From the NCBI GenBank assembly GCA_037576215.1, contig JBANDB010000005.1:1488001-1552000 (forward strand): a DNA stretch of 64,000 bases. The letters are read 5' to 3'. Made by a program: the position numbers and the translations under genes. This DNA comes from Armillaria gallica (lineage: Eukaryota; Basidiomycota; Agaricomycetes; Agaricales; Physalacriaceae). The notes beneath the pieces are model-generated. The model had not been told where the DNA came from and ran no database searches. It saw nothing but the letters and a program-made list of their open reading frames with translations. Every line of letters starts with the position of its first letter. Within the stretch, counting starts at the first letter, position 1. Shown here one piece after another: positions 21,031 to 32,363 of this stretch.

Positions 21031-23045
21031 CGGTGCTATTCGGTACATGTGCATCTGGTCAAGCCGACGTAGTATCTAGGACTGAGGACTGATACTGAGT
21101 TGACAGCTAATGACGAAGGAGGAAGAAATACTCTTACACGCTGGAAACAAGGACTGCACATTCCCTTGAATTGATTGCCTTCGATGGGTGCTCAAAGCAC
21201 AGAGAAGCGGTGCTCCTTTTGACTTCCTTTTCTCTGCTTGGTCTCGAAAACATAGTACGCGCAGTGTTGCGCAGAAGCGCAGTTTACAGCTGATCTGTGA
21301 GTCATATATGTGAGAAGATGATCTCAATGATTCGAGGCCGCCCGACTACAAACCTCGCGGAAGCAATCTCATTCTGTACAGCATTATCAGCAAGATATGT
21401 ATATGAACGCTACATAGTACGCACAAGGGGTATAACCATAAACCGCTAAAAAGTGGTTCCATCGTGGGGTTTGTTATCACACGCAGCCTTCTGGTTAGAG
21501 CGAGTGTAATCGAAGGGATGATGCAGTCCTGGATCAGGGACCAACACGCTCGACGATGTCAGGCTTGGATATTGCCTAGGACGTCCGAGTCAGCTGGTAT
21601 GTATTTGAGTAGCTGGCTTCTGGTCCGAAGCGCAACCGAAACAATCATTGGCATACCTGGGATTTCAGGAATATCAGTGGGACGCGACGGGATGATGGCA
21701 AGAAATAATATACCGTCATTGTGTGGATTCCTGTTCCACAGTCTGGCCGAGGAGCAGTAGTAGGCCGACAAGCGCCCTCCGAAAGCTGCGAGAGCTCCAC
21801 ACGAGCAGCATGACGGCATTCCCTCAACCTCGCAATCGCGACGGAGCCTCTGGGACCAGCTCGCCACGGAAGGGTTCCGCTTGGTTCAAAGCAGTGACGG
21901 TTGTTAAGGGTATTGGCCCCTGAGCACGCGCACGGACCACATCCGAGGGGCATATACGGATTTTTAATTACCGTGTTGACAGCCCACGTTCCCGAGCGCC
22001 AGTTCGTGTTCATCAAAATATAATACACAAGGACAAAAACCTGGTCGGTCCTGACCTAGCCGGACGATGAGTAACGTTAACGGGTCGCACCGACTTACTC
22101 ACAGAAACGAAAACCAGTTCAAAGGTTGTCTCCATCTTTTAGCCATCGCAACAAAGGCAGAAGTGCTACTCGTCCGACGAACAAGTCAAAGCGGAGTCCA
22201 GGAGTGCTTATCTTCGCCGAGCCAGATGATACGCTTGTAGACTTTCGACCTTCGCACGTCGTAATATTACAAGCATCGACGCGACTGTTTGCGGGTATCC
22301 GGTTACCTGTGGTGTTGGACACGGACGCGCTGTATCAATGCCAAAATCGTCAGTAAGGGAAGTGCAAAATACAGCAGAAGCATACCCAGAATTCCATCGC
22401 ATTTTTCTCCAGCATGTCACCATTATTGTCTTTAGCAATTACATCTTATGGCTCGAATATCTGGATTAGGACGTATCGATGTTGCTGTGGGCGATGGCAA
22501 CGGAGGTCTCCAAGGGGGACTAGAGATGGTGGGAGGAACTTGAAGAGCAGAATGAAAATTTCAAATTCCTGTCAAACCGAAGCCCACGTGATCCCGACGC
22601 GTATTAACTGTATTTTAAATTGAATGTCGTACCAACACCAACACCTTCTATATCTTTGCACGCAACCCCGGCAGAAAACCATTTCGATGGACTGGCTACG
22701 CATACATGATGAAGAGGAAATTTTTGCCTGGTCCGAATAGCCTGCCCATGCTGAGCCTACGCGAGATATTGGTTGATGTAAGTATTGCAAGTCAGAGGAA
22801 CGGCATCTCCGATACTAAATGTTACACATATCCCTCGACATCGCTAAGGATAATAGCGCGTGAATGCTATTAATGAGTCTTACTTCGCAGCTCATAAAGG
22901 ATGTACAAAGGTAATCCTACAGATGAATTGTGGTGGTTTTTTTCAGATCGCATCCGAACAATTTCACCACGGCCCCCGACGCTTGACGTGTTCGCGGAAC
23001 ATACAACGGACTACTGAGAAGCTTCACTGTTACGAGGAAGCAAGA
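21031..23045. other. No supported gene
   Basis: Overlapping frames of 60-130 codons on both strands (21464-22028) compete with each other and show no domain. This is the spacer between dioxygenase copy 1 and the first F-box gene. Confidence 0.45.
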
Positions 23046-24656
23046 TTACAAGACTCCTACTAGTTGCCGTTTACTCCCACTCGTGAGGCGGTCTATAATC
23101 TCATCAACTGCACCATCATCAGCGAAGACATCCTTTTCCAATATTGAGAACGTGATGTCCAAGCCAGATCCTTTCTGCTTATACACGTGCAACAAATTCG
23201 TGGGCCATTCAAGCGGAACACGAAGCCAGGGACTCATCCAGGGTTGGGAGGGTGGTATAACCAAGGACAACGACCGCAGTCCGATCTGGGCCCGAGATAT
23301 AGCCATGGTAGCTATGGAATCATCTTTAAACATGGAGATAACTGGAAGACGATTGCGCAAAGACAATCGCTGAAGACCTGGGAGGAAAGATGGTTCCGCC
23401 AATCTTCGCATGATTGTATTTAGCGTTTGGCTGTTTACTGTAATGACGAGATCTGTGAGGGACGTCATGGCGATGTCGTTCAGAGAGGATAAGTGAATAG
23501 ACCTGTACACGGCGAGGGATCGAAGTCGAATTTTGGAACGCTTCAGAAGATCGGAGATCGCCTTAAGTTCATGCCTAGGCACAATAGGCGTTGTTCCCCA
23601 CTCAACAGGTTGAAAAAGAGCGAGTTCCTCTATCGCTTGAAATACGCAATACTTCAGGCCTGAGGGAAGATGGGACCCTAGCGATAGCCATCGGACAGTT
23701 GGTTGGATCATTTCGGGTACAGGTTCCGACAATCGCTGCACGCCAGCAAGGTCGTAATAGAAGGTAAATGAAACCAAGGACGTTCCTTGCCCAATACAGT
23801 GATTGAACAAGGACGATTCAGGAACGCCTTCGTCATACATATTGAGGTATAGCGTCGTAAGTTGATGAAGGGGGAGAGATAACTCGCGAACGAAGTTACC
23901 AACAATTCTAGCAGTGGAAAGTAGAGGAACACTATAGAAAAGTTTGGGAAGGTGCTTATCAAAAGGCTGTCGCATCAGTGTCTGATATTGGACCAGATCT
24001 AAGCTTTCCAGGACCGGAAGACGTCCCGATATGTCTGCCAGCCTTTGGATGCCTTCAATATCTTTGATGTTTAGATAGAGTGATTTCCACCGATGCGATG
24101 TGGGAGCAATGAATTCTGCTATGAGCACCTGTGCCTCTGAAGTGTAACCACAGCCATGTATGTTCATATTGAGAGGACAATTACCCGCAAGGGAGAGAGT
24201 GGTGGAAAGTGGGAGGTGCGTTTCCAAAGCATGCACTGAGGTGGATCTAGAAGGGTATTCGGTTATTTCGATGTGCACGTTCGACCAAAGGGACGGCGAT
24301 GATAGGACAAGAGTTCTCCATGTGTAGCAAACAGACCGAAAGATGAATGGAGGTGACGTCAGGCAGAGTGCGGTACTATTGTTAACTGCGAGACGGAAAA
24401 TGTGCAGCAGGATATCACATGGTAGGCGTCGGAACGGAGAAAATATGGATTTTTGACGACTGATATCCACTACGGTGCGGTCGTGCTCGAGTTGGAGACG
24501 ATTTAAGAGTGACTGGATCATCAATATATCCTTCTCACGAGATAGCCTTTCGGTATCGAGCAGTTGGATTCTGGTAGAGATAGAATCAAGGGTAGTGGCG
24601 TCCAGGTCTACAGATGAGATTCCAGAACGAAGGAGAGGAAGTATATCCGTGTCCAT
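23046..24656 (-). CDS. F-box protein, paralogue 1
   Basis: A single exon of 536 codons runs from ATG at 24656 to the stop at 23046. Residues about 20-65 form a heptad-like helix (IQLLDTERLSREKDI), followed by the F-box at about 70-115 (FRRLPCDILLHIFRLA, then SVCYTWRTLVLSSPSLWS). The remainder is an irregular leucine-rich region. F-box proteins bind Skp1 and present substrates to an SCF ubiquitin ligase; the variable C-terminal part would choose the target. It is clearly related to the genes at 26735-28339 and 42980-44638. The dioxygenase gene lies downstream on the same strand, as in the other two units. No intron interrupts the coding region. Confidence 0.9.
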   Translation of the reverse strand: MDTDILPLLRSGISSVDLDATTLDSISTRIQLLDTERLSREKDILMIQSLLNRLQLEHDRTVVDISRQKSIFSPFRRLPCDILLHIFRLAVNNSTALCLTSPPFIFRSVCYTWRTLVLSSPSLWSNVHIEITEYPSRSTSVHALETHLPLSTTLSLAGNCPLNMNIHGCGYTSEAQVLIAEFIAPTSHRWKSLYLNIKDIEGIQRLADISGRLPVLESLDLVQYQTLMRQPFDKHLPKLFYSVPLLSTARIVGNFVRELSLPLHQLTTLYLNMYDEGVPESSLFNHCIGQGTSLVSFTFYYDLAGVQRLSEPVPEMIQPTVRWLSLGSHLPSGLKYCVFQAIEELALFQPVEWGTTPIVPRHELKAISDLLKRSKIRLRSLAVYRSIHLSSLNDIAMTSLTDLVITVNSQTLNTIMRRLAEPSFLPGLQRLSLRNRLPVISMFKDDSIATMAISRAQIGLRSLSLVIPPSQPWMSPWLRVPLEWPTNLLHVYKQKGSGLDITFSILEKDVFADDGAVDEIIDRLTSGSKRQLVGVL

Positions 24657-25791
24657 GACGTGATGCTCTACTGTAAAATCGCGGAGCTCATAGCTTGAGG
24701 AAAGGAGGGAAGTCTTTAATGAAAATCAGAGGAGGTACAGCTGCTCAGATGCCTCCAGCACTTACGTCGAGTCCCATACTGTTCATGTCCGATACAAACG
24801 TCTCGTGTATCTCTCGATATTGGCCAGTGATGATATCCTGTGAGTTGAGAAGTCACGCACGCTGGGAATGAATGCTAAATCACGGTAAGAGGTGCTTGCT
24901 CAAATAGCAGCGAGGTTGCAATAGGAGGCAGTGGTGGTTGGGAACAGCGAGAGATGCTGATAGGAGGCTCGACTCGAATGTTCTACGGGTGAGATGTCTC
25001 ATAACCGGGACCTTCGTACAAAGTGTAAAACAAATCAAGAGTCATAATGTAAACTCCAGATATGAAGACGTCGGCGACTCGAAGAACATGCAAACGAAAA
25101 TTTATCCAGTGGAACTCAACACCATGTCCATGTGACGCACTGAGTCGAGAAGGAAAAGTGGAACAGTGAGGTACTATATACTCCAAGAAAGCATGTGTAC
25201 ATCAACCCGTGTGGCTTCGTACAGGAAATTTCTCAGTGTCGATTGCCAAACAGTCGCCCTAGATTGTGGGGTTCGACGTTAAATCTAAGAAGAACAACCA
25301 GTCCTAAGCGCAGCATGCCGGGAACGAATTGCAGGGAGATTGCGTGCTGGAATTAAAGAGTGTCTGGCGGCGGAAAGCAATATAGTAGGGGAACAAAAGA
25401 GATAAAGCGGCAGAACTGTATGGGAAGTTCCATTTAGGTACGCTCAAGCGCTCCATTCTCCCTTATCATTGATAGATGCCTGGGCTTGGTGCAGAGCTTC
25501 CTCATTGACCAGAATTCCAGACAAAGGTTTCTCAAGATTTGCGTGGAAGACAGAGAAGCCGATACAACGAAAAGCATAAATTCCGGCTGGTGTTGCACAA
25601 CACCCAGGAATGCGGCGTGAGCGTCGGGCTCGCCCTTATCGATTTCATTTTGTGGAAAATCTCCGAAATAGCTTTCGAGAAGTTATTGTTCGCGTGGCGG
25701 ATCATCTGCTAACGAGCACCCGCTATACGAGTGAGATGGAGAAAGGACGAAAGCATTAGGTGAACAGCCAACGGCGTTTCATTGATAGATC
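24657..25791. other. Intergenic upstream of F-box paralogue 1
   Basis: The first 120 bases probably hold the 5' leader, with a likely leader intron (GTAAGTGC.. to ..ATTAAAG on the minus strand, about 24708-24766), comparable to the leader introns of the other two F-box genes. Nothing else is supported. Confidence 0.4.
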
Positions 25792-26090
25792 TCATGTATT
25801 ATTGTCTACAAAGTACAATTAGAAACTGTTCACAATATGTCGAGAACAACAAACCTTCGACGAATACTTTTCCGTTTTTGATCCAAGCGATATCAAGAGA
25901 TGGAAGCGCAGCCATAAAAGACCAGGAAGTAGCAGCGGGCATGACCTCCGACTCTAGATGTCTAAAACAAAGTGAGATATGGGTAGCAAGAGGGGAATTA
26001 ATCGACACACCGATGCCAAAGTAGTATCTTACTAAATATACAGACGTGACTTCGCCGGCGCCATCTTAAATACCCAACGATAACGGTCAT
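25792..26090 (-). CDS. Possible 66-residue protein, three exons
   Basis: Exons 26090-26011, 25961-25855 and 25805-25792 join in frame (201 nt) from an ATG to TGA, with GT..AG introns of about 49 nt. The product has a basic YLRWRRR stretch near the N terminus and a C-terminal IAWIKNGKVFVEDNN. No domain is recognised. Phase agreement at both introns supports it, but such a short model could arise by chance. Confidence 0.4.
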
Positions 26091-26194
26091 TCCCTCAGAC
26101 CTCCAAAGGTGTCGGTATCTAACGACTTCCAACCACTATGCTCCCTTTGACTGAATATGGAAAGAGGAAAAATCGAAGAGTATAAATGACTTAC

Positions 26195-26690
26195 TCAGTT
26201 ACAGCCATCAGTGTCATCGCCATTACCCGACGCAATGGCTCCAGTGTAGACACTAGTCGCATTACAATGCCAAAGGTCGAAATATGGAGACACGATTAGT
26301 CCGATATCTACGCATGCGGACGCTGCGAGCTGATCTTCGCTAATGTCAGAACAGACATTCGTCTTTGACATAGAACGAGCGCTGCTCGATCTTGAGAGTG
26401 AGCACACAAGAGGGGTTGAAAGAGAAGGGGTCCTAGTCAAAGGTGAGTCCCGTTACATTCGACATGACTCGTGTTCACAACCTCGTCAGTTTTTTTTGGA
26501 TCTCCTCGGTCAATGGGGTACGACGAGAAAACTTACCTGTCTGCGTATCCACGTCGTGCAAGGCGGCTCAGAACGGCGGATGTCCTTTTCAAGCTGGGAG
26601 CAGCGTGCAATATTGAATTCAGTCGGAGGAGCTTCGTTGGGGTATCCGAGGACGCCGTTCGTGTATAGAAGAATATTTAATGACATTGTC
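26195..26690 (-). pseudogene. Decayed intradiol dioxygenase, copy 3
   Basis: Two dioxygenase pieces are recognisable. At about 26690-26590 is an exon-1 relic (GYPNEAPPTEF, compare GHPGEAPPT of the intact copies, then a degraded SRRGYADR region). At about 26490-26195 is an exon-2 relic (VNTSHV.., LWHCNATSVYTGAIASGNGD). The frame is broken by a TAG after the NGTHL-like segment and by indels, and exons 3-6 are absent. Its 5' end lies about 45 bases from the 3' end of the F-box gene at 26735, far closer than in the intact units. Confidence 0.8.
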
Positions 26691-26734
26691 CCATCATACG
26701 GTGTACAAGAGAGGCGACTGAGTAGAACGAAGCA

Positions 26735-28339
26735 TTACAGCACACTCCAGGTCTTGAGCCATGTCGTAAGCTCGTCAACTGCATCTTGATCCACAAAATA
26801 GTCTCTTCCGCTCAGTAAAAACTTCACAGCCAATCCAGTTTCCTTCAATTTATACACCCGCAACAAATGGCTGGACCAGTGAAATCTAGTGGGTGGTTCA
26901 ACGTACCTGAAGGATGTTGGACTTGGAACCGCCACCGTCAGGGATTGCAGTCCGACGTTGTGCCGGGACACAGCCATCGAGTGCAGGGAATCGTCTTGGA
27001 ATAATGATATCACCGGAAGGCGTGTGTGCAAAGATAAGTGTCGGAGGCATGGGATGAAAGATGGTTCCGCCAATCGTTGGATTGTTTCACTTGAGGTTTC
27101 TTTGTTTATGGCAATGGCTAGATCCGTGAGGGACGCGAAGGTTTCTATGGCGATTTCGTTGAACGCAGGGAAGGGAATAGGCTTGTAGGTAGCGAAAGAT
27201 CGGAGACGGTCTGTCGAAGGCTTCAGAAATTCCGAGAGCACCGTAAGCTGATCTGTAGGTATGATAGGCGCCAGTGCACATTCTTCAGAGGAGGGGAAAA
27301 GTGTCAGCTCCGTCATCTCTGGAAATGTGCAATACTTCAGGCCTGAGGGAATACTGTATCCCAGCGAAAGCTGCCGGATATTTGGATGGGTTATTTCGGG
27401 TAATGGTTGCGTGTCAGAATAAGTGTCACAGAAGGCGAATGATTCCAAATTTGTCCCTTGGGTAATACAGCCGTAGAACGAGTATTGTCCAGAATGCCGG
27501 CAACGCATGAGGTCAAGATCGAGGTTCGTGAGTTGATGAAGAGGGAGAGATAATTCGGAAAAGACGTCGCCCCTAATTTTAACGGTGTGTAGTAAAGGAG
27601 CGGAGCAGAAAATGCTGGAAAGGGCCTCATCGAAATGATCTATTGGTCGGGGGTTGTAAAAGGTGAAATCCAAGCTTTCTAGTAGTGGGAGGTGTCCCGA
27701 GATTTTGGAAAGGCTGACGATGATTTTTGGATCGTGAACACTCAGATAAAGGGATTCCCATCGATTCGATGTCGGGGCGACGCATTCTGCTATGAATTCC
27801 CATGCCTCTTTGGTAGCACCAGAACCGTCGATTGAGATATTAAGAGGACAACCTCCCGAAAGAGATAAGGCAGTGTAGATGGGGATGTGCTGTTTTTGGT
27901 TGTATGCTGTATATTTGCCATGGGAGTATCCGCTTATTTTGATGTTCACGTTGGAGAAAAGGGTCGGCGATGATAGCACGAGGACCCTCCATGTATAACA
28001 GACGCTGCGAAAAATGAACGGAGGTGATGACAAGCAGTGTTCGCCATCGTCAGTTGCCAGACTGAAAATATGTAGCAGGATATCTGATGGTAGCCACCAG
28101 ATGGGAGACAATAGGGACTGTTTACGATGGAGATCTGTTACGGTGTGGTCGTATTCTCGTCGAAGACGCTGTAAAACTGATTCTAACTCAGCGACCTCCT
28201 TCGCACGACTTTGCGCTTCGATATCAAGGAAATGTATCTGGGTATTGATGGAATCGATGGCAGAGGGGTCAAGGTCCAGAGACGAGGCACCGGCGCGAAG
28301 GAGAAGAAGGGTGTCTGCATCGGTCTTATGAGGTTGTAT
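26735..28339 (-). CDS. F-box protein, paralogue 2, start codon ATG changed to ATA
   Basis: The frame is open for 534 codons. It aligns from its first residues with the paralogue at 42980: there MQHYNVDTG, here ATA-Gln-Pro-His-Lys at 28339, then LLLLRAGASSLDLDP. Heptad helix, F-box (WWLPSDILLHIFSLA, SVCYTWRVLVLSSPTLFS) and leucine-rich C-terminal part are all intact and end WLKTWSVL. The codon where the paralogue has ATG is ATA, and no in-frame ATG follows until far inside the leucine-rich region. The leader intron (28432-28389) is conserved. Either this is a very young pseudogene, or translation starts at a near-cognate codon. The intact 1.6-kb frame argues for recent loss or retained use. 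Confidence 0.8.
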   Translation of the reverse strand: MQPHKTDADTLLLLRAGASSLDLDPSAIDSINTQIHFLDIEAQSRAKEVAELESVLQRLRREYDHTVTDLHRKQSLLSPIWWLPSDILLHIFSLATDDGEHCLSSPPFIFRSVCYTWRVLVLSSPTLFSNVNIKISGYSHGKYTAYNQKQHIPIYTALSLSGGCPLNISIDGSGATKEAWEFIAECVAPTSNRWESLYLSVHDPKIIVSLSKISGHLPLLESLDFTFYNPRPIDHFDEALSSIFCSAPLLHTVKIRGDVFSELSLPLHQLTNLDLDLMRCRHSGQYSFYGCITQGTNLESFAFCDTYSDTQPLPEITHPNIRQLSLGYSIPSGLKYCTFPEMTELTLFPSSEECALAPIIPTDQLTVLSEFLKPSTDRLRSFATYKPIPFPAFNEIAIETFASLTDLAIAINKETSSETIQRLAEPSFIPCLRHLSLHTRLPVISLFQDDSLHSMAVSRHNVGLQSLTVAVPSPTSFRYVEPPTRFHWSSHLLRVYKLKETGLAVKFLLSGRDYFVDQDAVDELTTWLKTWSVL

Positions 28340-28388
28340 TGTATAATCAAGGGGCTCAAAGCGATGAGAAAACGAGGACGCTTTCTTG

Positions 28389-28432
28389 CTGAAAGTCAGA
28401 GGGATTACACCTCTTCAAATGCATCTACGCAC
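28389..28432 (-). other. Leader intron of F-box paralogue 2
   Basis: After AATCAAACTAGAG comes donor GTGCGT, then CTGACTTTCAG as branch and acceptor. The plus-strand paralogue has AATCAAACTCGAG, GTATGT and CTGACTTACAG at 42884-42930, so the spliced 5' leader is conserved between them. An ATG at 28453 in the leader opens a 16-codon frame after splicing and is not in frame with the F-box protein. Confidence 0.6.
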
Positions 28433-28449
28433 CTCTAGTTTGATTGAAG

Positions 28450-29066
28450 TCATGTTCTGTGCAACCACGTTTTCTCTCTGGCTAGCGGCAAGGGGTTATA
28501 TTTTAAGTATTGTCGAGTCACACAGGTTACGGTGCTCAGTCTGAAAGAGAAGACGACCAGTGAATAGGAGGTACTGACCGGAATGAAGATGCAGTTGGCG
28601 AGGGTATTGGTGCCAGGTTAAGAGGTGCCGGTATTCCGGCCCGAGCGATAGGGACTTCCTGAAGGTGGCTGCAAGTCGCCGGCATTTCTGTTGATCTCTT
28701 ACCGCTACCATCTCGCCGCGCCAAACGACGCCGAATTCGATAATCGTCTTTTCCATCATTCGCAAGCATTATGGACCCTTGAAGACACAGTTTTACTCCC
28801 AACATTCTTTGCTCGGTGACCTTTCTACATGGATTTAGCAATGTCGAGCCGCCACTGTTGAGGATATAGGTTAGCGTACAATCTTTTTTTCCCCTGCTCG
28901 GAGTGGTTTTGCTATACCTGGACAACAACACTGGATACGTGGCAATTCCGCGAGGTCTACCGCGGATCATTATCCTATCACCCTTGACGTTTTCCTTGCT
29001 CATGCAAGCGGGATGGATAGAATAGCAAAGGGCTAGTGGGTGCGCGTAGACGATGGGTGTTCTCAT
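28450..29066 (-). CDS. Possible 171-residue protein, three exons
   Basis: Exons 29066-28918, 28854-28579 and 28540-28450 join in frame (516 nt). Intron 1 has a CTAAC branch before its CAACAG acceptor; intron 2 is GTCAGT..TTTCAG. The product is basic (YRIRRRLARRDGSGKR) with a Pro/Ala-rich segment and no recognised domain or signal peptide. A second minus-strand frame overlaps the middle exon, so the model is tentative. Its stop TGA (28452-28450) overlaps the leader ATG of F-box paralogue 2. Confidence 0.4.
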
Positions 29067-29850
29067 TGTTGAAGACTGGAAGAAGGCCCGTTATCATTCC
29101 TCTAATGGGTTCTCTCATTGACGATATTCAGAATCCATGATTCTGACCGGCTAGTGGTCGGTCTTAGCATCGACGCCGTACACAGTGAGTATTCTGTTTT
29201 CGTTCTCGCTTTTTTAATAACTTGAATAGAAGACAGGAGACGACGGCCTAGACAGGATGCCTGAAAAATTGTGATGTTGCCAGGATAAGGATCGTAGCCC
29301 GCTCTGCCTGGTTACGCCTCGCGACATCATTTCAGACTGTTGGCGCCAACGCTGGAGACGATACTGAACCTTGACATGGTCGGTGGGCTGCGCATGATGA
29401 CCTAGGTGTGTATATGCTGCCTCGTCCTTATTTTTCTCACTCAATTTTCTGTTTTGTTGCAAAATTCGGCTTTGTTGACTACCAGATGGTCATCGCAACA
29501 GCAAGATAACCTGTTTCCATTCTGCACTACGGAATGGATAGGCGAATCGAAAGCAGAAGCCCGTCTTTGTCTGCGTGGCGGCGTCTTCAACACTACACAC
29601 AGGGTCGGATACCTTTTATCTCCGACAACGGCGAAGCTAAGGATGAGGAGGACGACCGTACTCTACCGCTTCACTTACAGTCAGAACCACTCCAGTCGCG
29701 CGGTATCTCTTCCTGATTCCTGGATCCAAAGCGGAGACTGCCGGCTACCCCAGCGCGGCTTCTATGCTCCCATCCAGGACAACGGCGAGCTTCATTTCTG
29801 GTTTCACCATAACATCTTTATCTGACATGAAGTCGTAGTTGCTCAATACA
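29067..29850. other. No supported gene
   Basis: A plus-strand frame at 29406-29825 (139 codons) is open but low in recognisable structure and overlaps a second open frame; it is not called. Confidence 0.4.
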
Positions 29851-30166
29851 ATGTTGGCGCGCATATACACAGCACTGTCTACGTGGCTATGCAGCAACAC
29901 AGCAGTCAGTGTCGATGCTAGCGGGATGAGGTGCGTTCAATGCTTCTGTCCTCTATCCTTTACTGATCATTCTGCCGCCCAGTCTTGATTTTGAAAGGCT
30001 TGCCGTTAATGCCGTCCTGCAGAAGACTCTTACCATTGAAGGTAAGAAGATCTTGCATCTGTCCTTGAGCGTCAATTTTAATGACAACATTGATATTTTT
30101 ACCCAGCCGTGTACGGCCAGAGAACGAGAACGTTTAATAAGGCACATTCTCTGTTTACTACCATGA
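29851..30166 (+). CDS. Possible 87-residue protein, two exons
   Basis: Exons 29851-29930 and 29983-30166 join in frame around a 52-nt intron (GTGCGT donor, TACTGATCA branch, CCCAG acceptor). The second exon reads LAVNAVLQKTLTIEGKKI and ILHLSLSVNFND with balanced composition and ends CLLP before TGA. No family was recognised. Coherent frame text continues for about 45 codons beyond the TGA, so this may be the remains of a longer gene. The reverse strand of exon 2 is also open. Confidence 0.35.
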
Positions 30167-30783
30167 GGCGTCACCCTGCTACCGTCAATGCACGAAGTGG
30201 AGTATATACGAATAATTATCTCGTCAGTATATTCGCAAACTGCGCTCCTTGTTTCCAATCTGACCTTGTGCTTCAGATTTGTAGCCTCATCTGTGGTGTC
30301 ATGACCCACCTTCAAGACTGAACGTCTCGACTTGCTCCTTCTTACGACCCTATGGTCTTGGTGGGTGGCGACGAGTCCAGCGGGAAATCATATCGAGAAC
30401 CACTCCCAGTCTGCCTAGTACCTTTATCTTTACGGTGCCCTCCTCACCTGCATTTCCTCTAGCTCCACGTCTGAAGGTGAACATTGACGGGTAGGGCATA
30501 TGAAGCCGGCGTGACATTCTAGCGGCACCAAACATCAAATATCTTCTTTTCTTCGTGCGCTTGTTCTCCGTGAGCTTTCATTTTACTAACAAGAAGCGGT
30601 GAAGTTGTCAAAGGGTTTGCTTAATATTGATGAAATACCGATATATCAGGGCCATTAGATTATCACAGTGCTCGAATACGTCACTGAAATTCGGCAGTAC
30701 AATATTATTACACAATATCGGACCACTACGCCTCGTTTCTTACACGTATCACTGTAATGACGATGAGGATGATGCATTTCAAT
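30167..30783. other. No supported gene
   Basis: Only short frames. An AT-rich stretch at about 30600-30720 precedes the 3' end of the F-box pseudogene. Confidence 0.45.
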
Positions 30784-32363
30784 CTACAGAAAAGATATCT
30801 TAATCGATGAATTAAACTCTTTCTCGCTCGCCGAGATATAAGATTTCATCGCTGCGAGCGAGACCTCCTCGGTTTTACCCTCTAACTCCACATTCTTCAA
30901 TAACTGGCGGTTATTGTCCGCACATCTAGAATGACGGCTGCGCAGCTCCAGCATGCGTAGCAAACCTCGTGGATTGAAACTTTCATCGATCTGGATCGAA
31001 AGGGATTGGAGTGATGGAAGGAGGATAGGTCGACCGTCCTTAATGACACTGAGCTTGCTAAGAATAGACACATGATTATTAGCATGTCCGCTCCTTGGAC
31101 AACATCTGGGGTCCACTGCAGCGACAGGCTCTTCAAGTGAGGCACCATGTTCAGAATTCGACTCAAATGACCACCTAAAGGAACTGGATCCCGGATATAC
31201 AACGCCTCAAGCATACACCGCGAACGACGCAGGAAGCCTGGCAGCAACTTTGGAAATAGTCGAAGCAGTGATACCGAATGTCTCTAGCCGTGGCAATGTC
31301 AAATGTTCGATAACTTTCGCTGCTTTCCATGCAACATCAAGTAACCGAATTCCGGTGTGCATGATCGGGGTGCTAGGGAGAATGTGTGGGGGGATGTCCA
31401 GCGCCAGAGAAAGCTCTGTAAGACTCGGAGCTGATTGCAGAAGTCGGAATAGATTGCTCTTCACCGTACCTCCAGTGTGAAATAGCCGCAGCTGAGGCTG
31501 GGGCAAGTCAAGTTCTGCGCCATCCCAGATCTCCTCTGGAAGAATTTCCTGTAGACAAGGAGCAGTGTCTTCTTCTGCCGTCTCTGTGTCACCTGGCGCA
31601 CGTTTGTAGGGAGATTCTTCCCACACAAAAAGCTCCCATCGGTGAGATTGAGATACAATCAGCCGAGCAATAGCCTCGTAGCTCGGAACAGTCACGCTAC
31701 ACGCAACTTCACCAAAAATCCGTAATGGTGTATTCCTTGATCGGTCTAACCATAGCTTCAATGCTGCCACCGGGTCTGCAGAGCATGCGGCAGCATTAAC
31801 CTCGTTGAAACTGAATTTGGACCAAAGCTGGTTTAGCGAGAGCGCAACAGTGCGCCAAAGGCGGGAGACGCGACTGTAGCTCCAGGAACCCAGGGAAGTA
31901 TTATGGACGCAGGAATAGTATCTCCAGTCGTCCCGTGATAGCGTGTGGAGGAGTATTTCGCCGACGATCTCGGGTGGCAGCTGACGGATGGTAGATAAGA
32001 CAGGTCGGTGGAGCTCGACGAATTTGTACGTCTCGTGCAACGCTGAGTAGTCCTCTCCTGTCGGTCCTGCATATGGTCCCCACGCCAGGCTATGATAAGG
32101 CTCTCCATCCGCTTATCGTCCAGCGCTAATTGCTGTCTCAGGCTCTTCATTGATTCTTCCGCTTCCCTGAGCAGGGAAGCTACTTCTTCATATTCGCAGT
32201 CAAGAGAGGCGTAGTTCGAAGTTGTTAGATGCCGATAGACTTCGGAGATTTTGTGAATGTCGGAAGGAGTGATCATTGGTAGGTCGCGATCTGAAGGGTG
32301 GATGTCAAAGGTAAGGGTTCCTCGACGAAACTTTGCGTAGAAATGCGAAGGATTGGATTTCAT
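30784..32363 (-). pseudogene. F-box/LRR pseudogene with three frameshifts
   Basis: From ATG at 32363 a hydrophilic N-terminal part and heptad helix (LLREAEESMKSLRQQLALD) lead to an F-box (LSTIRQLPPEIVGEILLHT, then WSYSRVSRLWRTVALSLNQL) and a leucine-rich body (LTELSLALDIPP, LLPGFLRRSRCMLEALYI, LLPSLQSLSIQI), ending at 30784. The frame must change near 32050 (between helix and F-box), near 31250 and near 31075. None of these points has a plausible intron. The family differs from the three F-box genes at 23, 26.7 and 43 kb. Base-calling errors are a possible alternative, but neighbouring genes read cleanly. Confidence 0.75.

Noticed and set aside
21464..22028. Overlapping 98-127 codon frames on both strands
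   Set aside because: They overlap each other on opposite strands, share no start or intron logic and contain no recognisable domain.
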